Shown here one piece after another: positions 1-6,964 of a stretch of 12,768 nucleotides of DNA. The notes beneath the pieces were generated by a model. It saw only the letters and a program-made list of their open reading frames with translations, ran no database searches and was not told the DNA's origin. Each line of letters starts with the position of its first letter. Position 1 is the first letter of the stretch. This stretch comes from an uncultured Atopobiaceae bacterium (GTDB lineage Bacteria > Actinomycetota > Coriobacteriia > Coriobacteriales > Atopobiaceae): the NCBI GenBank assembly GCA_947626465.1, contig CANQSI010000021.1:1-12768 (forward strand), given 5' to 3'. The position numbers and the translations under genes are program-made.

Positions 1-1872
1 CGCAAGACCTACGTGAAGGAGCGCGCGCTCGAGTGGCTCTTCTTCGCCTGCGCGTTCGTGGCGGTGGTGGCGGTCTTGCTCATCTTCGCCTTCACCATCT
101 ACCGCGCCGCTCCCGTGCTCACCGACATCGGCTTCGGCGAGTTCTTCGGGCTCGAGTGGGCGCCCTCGGAGGGCTCCTTTGGCATCATTGCCCTGCTCTT
201 AGGTTCGCTCCTCGTCACCGCCGGCTCGCTCGCGCTCGGCGTGCCGCTCGCGATCGGCTGCGCCGTCTATCTCGTGGAGATCGCCTCGAAGCGCGTCTCG
301 CAGGTGGTGTCGACGGCGGTCGACCTCCTCGCGGGCGTACCGAGCGTGATCTTCGGCTTCTTCGGCCTCGTGATGCTGCGCCCGCTCATCGCCGACCTCA
401 CCGGCGGCATGGGCTTCGGCGCGCTCACTGCCTGGCTCGTGCTCGCCATCATGATCGTGCCCACCATCACCACGCTCACGATGGACGCGCTGCGCTCCAT
501 CCCCATGGGCGTGCGCGAGGCGTCCTATTCCATGGGCGCCACCAAGTGGCAGACCATCTACAAGGTGGTGCTTCCCGCCGCGAAGCTCGGCATCGTGAAC
601 GCCGTGGTGCTCGGCATGGGCCGCGCGATCGGCGAGACGATGGCCGTGCTCATGGTGGTGGGGAATGCCCCCGTGGTGCCCGAATCCATCACGAGCCCCG
701 TCTCCACGCTCACGAGCCAGATCGCCCTCGACATGGGCTACTCCTCGGGGCTCCACCGCGCGGCGCTCTTCGGCATGGGCGTGGTGCTCTTCGTGATCTC
801 CGCGTCGCTCGTCGGCGTCGTGCGCTTCGTGTCGCGCGAACGCGAGGAGCGCGTGGACAGCCGCGAGGCCGAACGTGAGCGCGAGAAGCGCGAGCGCCTC
901 GCAAAGGCGACTCCTGTGGAGCTCGCCACGCAAGGGCCGGATCTCTCGCCCTCCCAACTTGCGCGTGAGGTCGAGATCCAGGAGAACTCCCGCAAGCGCA
1001 TCAAGCGCCACCTGCAAAACGGCACGAGCGCGAAGGTGAGCAAGAACGTCACCAACGCCACGATGATCACCATCTTCAAGGTGGCGGGCTGGTTCGCGAC
1101 GGTGGTCCTCGCGCTCATCATCGCCTTCGTGGCCTGGAACGGCCTGCCGGTGATGTCGCTCGACTTCATCTTCGGCTGGCCGGAGGGGGTGAATGCCGAG
1201 GGGGGCATCTTCCCCACGATCGTGAGCTCGCTCTACGTGACGGTGCTCGCCATGCTCATCTGCGCTCCCGTGGCCATCCTCGCTGCCGTCTACCTCGCGG
1301 AATATGCGAAGCAGGGGCGGCGCGTGGCGTTCATCCGCTATGCCGCGGACACGCTCTCCTCCGTGCCCTCCATCGTGATGGGGCTCTTCGGCTTCGCGCT
1401 CTTCGTGGAGGCCTTCGGCTTCGGGCTCTCCATGCTCTCCGCCGCCCTCGCGCTCGCGCTCATGATGCTTCCCATCGTGATGCGCACCACCGAGGAGGCC
1501 ATACGCGCGGTGCCCCGCTACATCCGCTGGGGCGCCTATGGGCTCGGCGCCACGAAGTGGCAGGTGGTGTCGCGCGTGGTGCTTCCCACGGCCTTCCCGA
1601 GGATCGCCACCGGCATCGTGCTCGCCATCGGGCGCGCGGTGGGGGAGACGGCCGTCGTGCTCTACACCATGGGCCAGGCCATCAACCTGCCCGTGACCCC
1701 GCTCGATTCCGGACGCCCGATGACGATCCACCTCTACCTGCTCGCCAACGACGGCATCAACATGCAGGCCGCCTACGGGACGGCGCTTTTGCTCATGCTC
1801 ATGATCCTCGCGTTCAACCTCTTCGCCCGCTACCTCTCCCACAAGAGCGCGCAGAAAGCCGGGGGGAAGTGA
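1..1872 (+). CDS. pstCA: Fused phosphate ABC transporter permease PstC-PstA (5' end outside window)
   Basis: Both membrane subunits of the PstSCAB phosphate importer lie in one uninterrupted reading frame. Numbered from the GTG at 13, residues 1-275 are PstC-like and 350-619 are PstA-like. Each half has about six hydrophobic segments and its own EAA loop, the cytoplasmic contact site for PstB: REASYSMGATKWQ near 168-180 and WGAYGLGATKWQ near 506-517. The linker, residues 275-350, is very rich in Arg, Glu and Lys and should be cytoplasmic. E. coli PstC and PstA are separate proteins of 319 and 296 aa, so the length fits a full fusion. The frame is open back to base 1 and no ribosome site precedes the GTG at 13, so the true start is probably upstream. 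pstB follows after 4 bases. The family call is firm; the fusion is read directly from the sequence. Confidence 0.92.
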   Translation, partial: RKTYVKERALEWLFFACAFVAVVAVLLIFAFTIYRAAPVLTDIGFGEFFGLEWAPSEGSFGIIALLLGSLLVTAGSLALGVPLAIGCAVYLVEIASKRVSQVVSTAVDLLAGVPSVIFGFFGLVMLRPLIADLTGGMGFGALTAWLVLAIMIVPTITTLTMDALRSIPMGVREASYSMGATKWQTIYKVVLPAAKLGIVNAVVLGMGRAIGETMAVLMVVGNAPVVPESITSPVSTLTSQIALDMGYSSGLHRAALFGMGVVLFVISASLVGVVRFVSREREERVDSREAEREREKRERLAKATPVELATQGPDLSPSQLAREVEIQENSRKRIKRHLQNGTSAKVSKNVTNATMITIFKVAGWFATVVLALIIAFVAWNGLPVMSLDFIFGWPEGVNAEGGIFPTIVSSLYVTVLAMLICAPVAILAAVYLAEYAKQGRRVAFIRYAADTLSSVPSIVMGLFGFALFVEAFGFGLSMLSAALALALMMLPIVMRTTEEAIRAVPRYIRWGAYGLGATKWQVVSRVVLPTAFPRIATGIVLAIGRAVGETAVVLYTMGQAINLPVTPLDSGRPMTIHLYLLANDGINMQAAYGTALLLMLMILAFNLFARYLSHKSAQKAGGK

Positions 1873-1876
1873 TCCC

Positions 1877-2683
1877 ATGACCGCCTATAGGGACGCACCG
1901 CAAAACGAGCCCAAGCAGGGCATCCACGTGAAGGACTTCGACTTCTGGTACGGCGAGTTCCATGCGCTCACCGGCGTGACGCTCGACCTCGCCCAGAACA
2001 AGATCACGTCCTTCATCGGGCCCTCCGGCTGCGGCAAGTCGACGTTCCTTCGCTGCATCAACCGCATGAACGACCTCATCGACGGCACGCGCAACGCCGG
2101 CCTCATGGAGCTCGATGGCAACGACATCTACGCCGAGGGCGTGGACCCCGTGGACCTCAGGCGTCGCGTGGGCATGATCTTCCAGCAGCCGAACCCCTTC
2201 CCGAAGTCCATCTACGAGAACGTGGCCTTCGGGCCGCGCCTCCAAGGCGTCACCGCCAAGAGCGACCTCGACGCCATCGTGGAGGAGTCGCTCAAGCGCG
2301 CGAACCTCTGGAAGGAAGTCTCGAACCAGCTGAACAAGAACGGCCTTGCGCTCTCCGGCGGCCAGCAGCAGCGCCTCTGCATCGCGCGCGTGCTCGCCGT
2401 GCAGCCGGACGTGCTCCTGATGGACGAGCCGTGTTCGGCGATCGATCCCACCTCCGTGCAGAAGGTGGAGGACCTCATGGCCGAGCTCGCGCCGGAGATG
2501 ACGATCATCATCGTCACCCACAACATGCAGCAGGCGGCGCGCATCTCCGACTACATGGCGTTCTTCCTGCAGGAACACGCGGGTGAGCCGGCGACGCTCA
2601 TCGAGTACGGCGTCACGAGCGAGATCTTCTCCGCGCCGCAGGACCAACGTACCGAGGACTACATCACGGGCCGTTTCGGCTAG
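1877..2683 (+). CDS. pstB: Phosphate ABC transporter ATP-binding protein PstB
   Basis: This 268-aa ATPase powers phosphate import through the PstC-PstA permease at the inner face of the membrane. Visible motifs are Walker A GPSGCGKST (residues 48-56), the Q-loop region MIFQQPNPFPKS, the signature LSGGQQQR, Walker B VLLMDEP followed by CSAID, and the H-loop IIIVTHN. CINRMND just after Walker A and PNPFPKSIYENVAFG are typical of PstB rather than of other importers. The length is normal for the family. The ATG at 1877 has a purine-rich ribosome site (GGGGGGAA, 1861-1868) overlapping the end of the permease gene. The tight spacing implies shared transcription and coupled translation. Nothing is missing or odd. 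Confidence 0.97.
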   Translation: MTAYRDAPQNEPKQGIHVKDFDFWYGEFHALTGVTLDLAQNKITSFIGPSGCGKSTFLRCINRMNDLIDGTRNAGLMELDGNDIYAEGVDPVDLRRRVGMIFQQPNPFPKSIYENVAFGPRLQGVTAKSDLDAIVEESLKRANLWKEVSNQLNKNGLALSGGQQQRLCIARVLAVQPDVLLMDEPCSAIDPTSVQKVEDLMAELAPEMTIIIVTHNMQQAARISDYMAFFLQEHAGEPATLIEYGVTSEIFSAPQDQRTEDYITGRFG

Positions 2684-2703
2684 GCCGAACGCCCGGGAAG
2701 ACG

Positions 2704-2717
2704 TGCCGCATACGGCA
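2704..2717 (+). other. Small hairpin between pstB and phoU
   Basis: TGCCG-CATA-CGGCA forms a perfect 5-bp stem with a 4-base loop, just before the phoU ribosome site GGGAGG (2720-2725). No T-run follows, so it is not an intrinsic terminator. It could mark an RNA processing point or slightly damp phoU translation. The stem is short and may be chance. Confidence 0.3.
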
Positions 2718-2733
2718 AAGGGAGGCGCATGCC

Positions 2734-3585
2734 ATGCGCGAACAGTTTGACAAGGAGCTTGCGGCGCTCAGGCAGGATCTCGTGAAGATCTACGCCGAGC
2801 TCGACCTCCAGCTCCACGAGGCCGTGGAGACGCTCATCCACGAGGACAAGGAAAAGGCCAAGAAGGTGCGCCGCGCCACGCACAAGATCGACCAGGAGTC
2901 GATGAAGCTCGAGGAGCGCGCCTACAACCTCATCGTCCTCCAGAACCCCTATGCCTCCGACCTGCGCCTCCTGCAGTTCATCATCTACGTGAACTTCAAC
3001 ATCCAGCGCATGTCGAACCACGTGCGCAACATCGCGAAGACCACCGAGCGCGCCGCGGGACACAAGGTGCCGGGCGGCATGCTCGAGCTCCTCGCGAGCC
3101 TCGCGCACCTCGTCTATCGCGTACTCGGCGAGACGGTGCGCGCCATCGTGGAGAACGACCTCAACACGGCCACGAACCTCCCCGAGCTCGACGAGCCGGT
3201 GGACGAGCTCTACCGCACGTTCTTCAAGACGTTCTCGAAGCTCAAGACCGAAGACGACATCGAGGCCGCGAGCCGCGTGATGATGGCCGCGCGAATGCTC
3301 GAGCGCATCTCCGACAACTCGGTGGAGGTGGGGGATCGCCTCGTCTTCCTGCTCACCGGGCGCCGCGCCACCCTCGACGACCTCCAGGAGCTCGAGCCCG
3401 AGGAGCTCGACGACATGCAGGCGGCCCAGGGCCTCGCGCTCTCCATGGGCCAAAAGGAGGTCGTGCGCGCGGCGAACCAGATCCCCGAGGTCGAGCTCGC
3501 CCCTCCCGCCTCCACGCCCCAAGCCCCCGCGGCGAGCGCGCCCACAGACGACGAAGATGATGACGATGACGACTACGACGACTAG
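2734..3585 (+). CDS. phoU: Phosphate-uptake regulator PhoU with a long acidic C-terminal tail
   Basis: PhoU proteins are cytoplasmic helical-bundle regulators that restrain PstSCAB and the phosphate two-component system when phosphate is plentiful. This 283-aa protein has two PhoU repeats. Family hallmarks are LQNPYASDLR near 70-79 and LERISDNSVEVGDRLVFLLTG near 189-209. The second-repeat metal-site Asp (D194) is present. The matching site in the first repeat reads QRMSNH, with Asn95 where the family usually has Asp. After about residue 208 there is a 75-residue extension: an Ala/Pro-rich stretch ending in a run of Asp. Usual PhoU length is about 220-235 aa, so the tail is extra. The ATG at 2734 follows GGGAGG by 8 bases. 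The position after pstB is the standard one. Confidence 0.93.
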   Translation: MREQFDKELAALRQDLVKIYAELDLQLHEAVETLIHEDKEKAKKVRRATHKIDQESMKLEERAYNLIVLQNPYASDLRLLQFIIYVNFNIQRMSNHVRNIAKTTERAAGHKVPGGMLELLASLAHLVYRVLGETVRAIVENDLNTATNLPELDEPVDELYRTFFKTFSKLKTEDDIEAASRVMMAARMLERISDNSVEVGDRLVFLLTGRRATLDDLQELEPEELDDMQAAQGLALSMGQKEVVRAANQIPEVELAPPASTPQAPAASAPTDDEDDDDDDYDD

Positions 3586-3595
3586 CGGCCAAGAC

Positions 3596-3604
3596 AGGGA
3601 GGAG
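3596..3604 (+). promoter_or_regulatory. Strong ribosome binding site that fixes the yggS start
   Basis: AGGGAGGAG lies in the short phoU-yggS gap, with its GGAGG core 5 bases before the GTG at 3608. It favours the GTG over the in-frame ATGs at 3557 and 3560, which sit inside the phoU Asp-tail codons and have no ribosome site. Confidence 0.75.
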
Positions 3605-3607
3605 CTC

Positions 3608-4321
3608 GTGCGCTTGCTCTCGATGAGGCGCGAGGAGATCCTCGAGCGCGTGCGCAACGCCTGTGCGCGGGTGGGCCGCGAGGCCTCGGGCATCGAGGTC
3701 GTCTGCGTGTCGAAGGGCCAGCCCGCCGAGGTGGTGGCATGCGCGATGGAGGCCGGCTGGACGGTCTTCGCGGAAAACCGCGTGCCGGAGCTCCTCCAGA
3801 AGAAGGCCGAGCTCGAGGGCCTCGGCATCGCGGCGCTCCCGCCGTTCGACATGATCGGCAACCTCCAGACAAACAAGCTGAAGGCGCTCGTGGGCGAGGT
3901 GCGCACGGTGCAGTCACTCTCCTCGCTCCATCTCGCTCGCGCCCTTTCCTCCCGTGCGAGCGCGGCAGGCGTGGTGCAGCGCGCGTTGCTCGAGGTCAAC
4001 GTCTCGGGAGAGGCCACGAAGCAGGGCTTTTCCCAAGACGAGCTGCTCGGGTGCGCCGAGGAGCTCGCCGCGCTTCCCGCGCTCTCGATCGAGGGCCTCA
4101 TGACCATGGCGCCTGCGGGCGACCCCGCGAGGGCGCGCGAGACGTTTCGCGCCGCTCGGGCCCTCAAGGAGAGCCTCGAGCGGGAGAGCCCGCTTGCGCT
4201 CGGCACGCTCTCAGCGGGCATGAGCGACGACTTCGAGCTGGCCATCGAGGAAGGCTCGACGATGGTGCGGCTCGGGAGGGTCGCCCTCGACAGAAACTAC
4301 GAACCTTTTAAGGCACGCTAG
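3608..4321 (+). CDS. yggS: YggS/PLPBP family pyridoxal-5'-phosphate homeostasis protein
   Basis: This protein binds pyridoxal phosphate on a single TIM-barrel-like domain and helps maintain free PLP and amino-acid balance; no enzyme reaction is established for the family. From the GTG at 3608 the protein is 237 aa, the usual family length. The PLP-binding lysine lies in VVCVSKGQPAEVV. Other family blocks are FAENRVPELLQKK, FDMIGNLQTNKLKALVG, LLEVNVSGEATKQGF, IEGLMTMAP and the C-terminal phosphate-binding block LSAGMSDDFELAIEEGSTMVRLG. The final strand reads RLGRVAL rather than the common RIGxxxFG. It lies 22 bases after phoU and 70 before sepF, an order shared with the ylmE-sepF blocks of Firmicutes and Actinobacteria. 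Confidence 0.93.
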   Translation: MRLLSMRREEILERVRNACARVGREASGIEVVCVSKGQPAEVVACAMEAGWTVFAENRVPELLQKKAELEGLGIAALPPFDMIGNLQTNKLKALVGEVRTVQSLSSLHLARALSSRASAAGVVQRALLEVNVSGEATKQGFSQDELLGCAEELAALPALSIEGLMTMAPAGDPARARETFRAARALKESLERESPLALGTLSAGMSDDFELAIEEGSTMVRLGRVALDRNYEPFKAR

Positions 4322-4391
4322 CGTACACTTTGCGAAGGCGCGCGTCTCGGGCGTAAGACGTCGCCCTCGCCGGATTTCGAAGGGAATGACC

Positions 4392-5042
4392 ATGGGTTTC
4401 AGGGACACCATCGAAGGCCTCAAGGATCGCTTCCTGCGCGGAAACGATGACGAGTACTACGACGAGTTCGAGGAAGGGTATTTCGACGAGGACTTCGACG
4501 AGGAGGGCGATTTCGAGCCCACTCCCGAGAACCCGCGGCTGAAGCCCATCGCGCTCACCGAGCCGCGCGGCTCCGGCGTCCTCGGCAACTCCTCGCGTCC
4601 CGAGGCCGAATCGGTATCCGTGCGCACCCGCTCGGGCGATCCCGTGATGAGCTCGCCCTCGCCTTCCGTGGGCGGCTACACCTCGCCCACGAGCTTCGCG
4701 GGCGATTCCTACCGCGACACCGCGCCGGCCTCCGGCGCCCCCATGCGCGCGCCCGGCGCCCCCTCGATGCTTCCGCCGACCGTGATGAAGCCCGCCGCCT
4801 ACAACGACATCCAGCCCATCATCCGCCGCATCCGCACGAACCAGCCCGTGGTGCTCGACCTTCGCCACACGCCGGTGCCCGAGGCAAAGCGCATCCTCGA
4901 CTTCTGCTTCGGCATGGCGCTCGGCATGGAGGGCGCGATGGAGGAGCTCGACGACCGCGTGTTCGTGCTGCTCCCCACCGAGGAGGGCCTCTCGCGGTCG
5001 GATCGCGATCGCCTCGTGCGCGACGGGATCATCCGCCCATAG
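4392..5042 (+). CDS. sepF: Cell division protein SepF
   Basis: SepF polymerises at midcell, binds the FtsZ C-terminus and anchors the Z-ring to the membrane. In Actinobacteria, which lack FtsA, it is the main anchor. The protein is 216 aa from the ATG at 4392. Residues 1-17 (GFRDTIEGLKDRFLRG) can form the amphipathic membrane-binding helix. A strongly acidic stretch follows to about residue 42, then a Ser/Pro/Gly-rich linker to about 130. The SepF fold runs from about 134 to 212 and contains QPIIRRIRTNQPVVLDLR and a typical DFCFGMALGMEG helix. The in-frame ATG at 4386 abuts the ribosome site GAAGGGA (4379-4385), so 4392 is preferred. The linker is long compared with Bacillus SepF but is common in actinobacteria. 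Confidence 0.95.
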   Translation: MGFRDTIEGLKDRFLRGNDDEYYDEFEEGYFDEDFDEEGDFEPTPENPRLKPIALTEPRGSGVLGNSSRPEAESVSVRTRSGDPVMSSPSPSVGGYTSPTSFAGDSYRDTAPASGAPMRAPGAPSMLPPTVMKPAAYNDIQPIIRRIRTNQPVVLDLRHTPVPEAKRILDFCFGMALGMEGAMEELDDRVFVLLPTEEGLSRSDRDRLVRDGIIRP

Positions 5043-5090
5043 CACGGCGTCGCTCCACATCGTTCACGTCACACAGTAGCTGGGGTAGAC

Positions 5091-5903
5091 ATGGCTTCTG
5101 AGTTGTCTGTCGCCATCATCGGCTGCGGCGCCATGGGAGGCGCCATCGCACGCGGCCTCGTGGCCACGGAAAACGTCGCGCCTGGCGCGCTCACGCTCAT
5201 CGATGCGAATGCCGAGAAGGCCGACGCGCTCGCGAGGGAGCTCGGCGCGCATGCGGCCGAGGCCAGGGACGTGCTTGCCCTCGCCGACGTCGAGCTCGTG
5301 GTGCTCGCGGTGAAGCCGCACGTGCTTCCCGACGTGGCCAAGGAGCTCGCGCCCGCGCTCGCGGGAAAGCTCGTGGTGTCCATCGCCGCGGGCGTCACCC
5401 TCGCGACGCTCCAAAAGCTCATGCCCGATGCGCGCGTCGTGCGCGTGATGCCCAACCTCGCGCTCACGGCGGGAAGCTCGGGAACCGCGCTCGCGGGCGC
5501 GAAGGGGACGAGTGCCGAGGACCTCGAGCTCGCGGTGAGGCTCTTCCGCGCCTTCGGGCCGGCTGAGGCGATGGGCGAGGCGCAACTCGACGCCATGGGC
5601 GCCATCTCCGGATGCGAGCCCGCCTTCGTGGCGCTCTTCGTGGATGCGCTCACGCGCGCCGCCATCGAGCAGGGCCTTCCCGCAGGCATGGCGCGCGAAT
5701 TCATCCTCGCCACGCTCATCGGCTCCGCGAAGATCCTCCAGGGGGGCGAGCATCCGCGCGCCTTCATGGAGAAGGTTATGTCGCCCGGCGGCACCACCGT
5801 GCGCGCCGTGGCGGCGATGGATCCCGCCTACATGGAAGCCACCGCCAAGGGCATTCGCGCCGCAGTGGCCAGGACGCGCGAGCTCGCCGAGGAAGGGGCG
5901 TAA
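5091..5903 (+). CDS. proC: Pyrroline-5-carboxylate reductase ProC
   Basis: It catalyses the last step of proline synthesis, NAD(P)H-dependent reduction of 1-pyrroline-5-carboxylate to L-proline, in the cytoplasm. The 270-aa length is normal. The N-terminal Rossmann motif is AIIGCGAMGGAIARG (residues 8-22), followed by VVLAVKPHVL and VVRVMPNLAL. The C-terminal dimer/active-site domain has AISGCEPAFVALF (171-183) and MSPGGTTVRAV (230-240). In the first of these the usual SGSGPAY reads SGCEPAF. The ATG at 5091 follows TGGGGT at 5081-5086. proC between sepF and yggT is a recurrent arrangement in Gram-positives. yggT starts immediately after the stop codon. Confidence 0.95.
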   Translation: MASELSVAIIGCGAMGGAIARGLVATENVAPGALTLIDANAEKADALARELGAHAAEARDVLALADVELVVLAVKPHVLPDVAKELAPALAGKLVVSIAAGVTLATLQKLMPDARVVRVMPNLALTAGSSGTALAGAKGTSAEDLELAVRLFRAFGPAEAMGEAQLDAMGAISGCEPAFVALFVDALTRAAIEQGLPAGMAREFILATLIGSAKILQGGEHPRAFMEKVMSPGGTTVRAVAAMDPAYMEATAKGIRAAVARTRELAEEGA

Positions 5904-6182
5904 GTGCTCGCCTACTCCCTCGCAAACGTCGTCTCCGCACTCTTCAACCTCTACGAGATCATCATCATCGTGTGGTGCATCATGAGCTGGATTCCGCGGC
6001 GTCCGGGCTCCGTCTTCGCCGACGTGGGCGCGGTGCTCGACAAGCTCGTGGTGCCCTACGTCAACGTCTTCCGCCGCTTCATCCCCCCTCTCGGCGGCAT
6101 CGACTTCTCTCCGGTCTTCGCGGTGCTCGCGCTCTCCATCCTCGAGATGCTCGCCATCCGGCTCATCGCGCTGCTCCTTTAG
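5904..6182 (+). CDS. yggT: YggT/YlmG family membrane protein
   Basis: This small integral membrane protein has 92 aa and two hydrophobic segments, at about residues 5-29 and 68-91. Family blocks are WCIMSWIP after the first segment and FRRFIPPLGGIDFSPVFAVL leading into the second. Members cluster with sepF and divIVA and are linked to envelope function or osmotic tolerance; the molecular role is not settled. The start is a GTG at 5904 directly after the proC stop at 5901-5903, with GGAAGGGG (5891-5898) upstream, so translation is probably coupled to proC. Confidence 0.92.
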   Translation: MLAYSLANVVSALFNLYEIIIIVWCIMSWIPRRPGSVFADVGAVLDKLVVPYVNVFRRFIPPLGGIDFSPVFAVLALSILEMLAIRLIALLL

Positions 6183-6185
6183 CGG

Positions 6186-6205
6186 GCGAAACGCGGGCAT
6201 TTCGC
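6186..6205 (+). other. Inverted repeat between yggT and divIVA
   Basis: GCGAAA, an 8-base loop and TTTCGC form a perfect 6-bp inverted repeat in the 104-base yggT-divIVA gap. No clean T-run follows. It could be a weak transcript-processing hairpin or an operator for a separate divIVA promoter. I could not find a convincing -35/-10 pair in this gap. Confidence 0.3.
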
Positions 6206-6272
6206 TGGTATTTGTGCTTCTGATGGGGCACAATGCGAAAAGGGTATTCCTACACCGCAGCTTCAACACACC

Positions 6273-6280
6273 AGAAGGGA
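6273..6280 (+). promoter_or_regulatory. Ribosome binding site that fixes the divIVA start
   Basis: AGAAGGGA ends 6 bases before the ATG at 6287. The protein then begins MPITPQDIEQLAF, the usual DivIVA N-terminus. The longer frame from 6233 would add 18 residues that are not family-like and has no better ribosome site. Confidence 0.7.
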
Positions 6281-6286
6281 TGCATC

Positions 6287-6964
6287 ATGCCCATCACGCC
6301 CCAAGACATCGAACAACTCGCCTTCTCTCCCTCCAAGCACGGCTACGACACGGAGGAAGTCGATCAGTTCCTCGAGCAGCTCGCCGTCGAGGTTGATGCC
6401 ATGCTCCAGAAGATCGCCGATCTCAAGGGTCGTCTCACGGCATCCGACCAGGCGCTTGAGGCTGCGCGCGCCCAGGTGGCCACGCTCCAAAACGAGGTCG
6501 CCCAGAGCCAGCAGCAGGTAGTGCCGGTTTCCGCTGCGGCCGCCAGCACCTCCGGCGCCACGGAGCAGCAGATCTCCAAGGCCCTCATCGTCGCCCAGCA
6601 GTCTGCCGACCGCATCGTGGCCGATGCCCGCGAGAGCGCGGACAAGATCCGCACCGAAGCCGATCAAAAGGCCCGCGAGGTCATCCGCCAAGCCCTCGCC
6701 GAAAAGCAGAACGAGCTCGACGAAATCGATCGCCTGAAGGCCTCCCGCGAGGAGTTCCGCGCCGAGTACAAGCAGCTCCTCCAGCACTTCATGGACGACG
6801 CCGACACGGCGTTCCCCGCTTCCGCCTCCTCCGTCTTCCCGGCGCAGGCGGCCACCTACGAGGTGCCGAGTGCGCCGGCCGCGCATGAGGTCGACGTGAA
6901 CGCGACCGTCTACGTGCCCGCCTCCGACGCCGCCGGCTTCGCAGGCCTCGACGACCTCGACTAG
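6287..6964 (+). CDS. divIVA: DivIVA/Wag31 family polar coiled-coil protein
   Basis: DivIVA proteins assemble at curved membrane near poles and septa and organise division or polar growth. This one has 225 aa. The N-terminal lipid-binding domain shows PITPQDIEQLAFSPSKHGYD, then EEVDQFLEQLAVEVD (residues 24-38), the classic GYDxxEVDxFL pattern. Coiled-coil follows to roughly 85. An Ala/Ser/Gln-rich break comes next, then a second coiled-coil from about 110 to 180, including VAQQSADRIVADARESADKI. The tail is Ala/Pro-rich and acidic, ending in GLDDLD. It is the last gene of the long + strand unit. Its TAG (6962-6964) overlaps the stop of the opposing gene in one CTAG. Confidence 0.94.
   Translation: MPITPQDIEQLAFSPSKHGYDTEEVDQFLEQLAVEVDAMLQKIADLKGRLTASDQALEAARAQVATLQNEVAQSQQQVVPVSAAAASTSGATEQQISKALIVAQQSADRIVADARESADKIRTEADQKAREVIRQALAEKQNELDEIDRLKASREEFRAEYKQLLQHFMDDADTAFPASASSVFPAQAATYEVPSAPAAHEVDVNATVYVPASDAAGFAGLDDLD

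Noticed and set aside
1814..2647. Large opposite-strand open frames under pstB, and similar ones under yggS, sepF, yggT and the DUF4130 gene
   Set aside because: These are typical high-GC shadow frames, rich in His, Arg and Gly, overlapping genes that have clear family motifs.
3557..3607. Earlier start for yggS inside phoU
   Set aside because: The added residues (Met/Thr run) are the phoU Asp-tail codons in another frame. There is no ribosome site, while GTG 3608 has a strong one.
4322..4391. Promoter with TACACT (4324-4329) between yggS and sepF
   Set aside because: No acceptable -35 at the right distance; the gap is short and the genes look co-transcribed.
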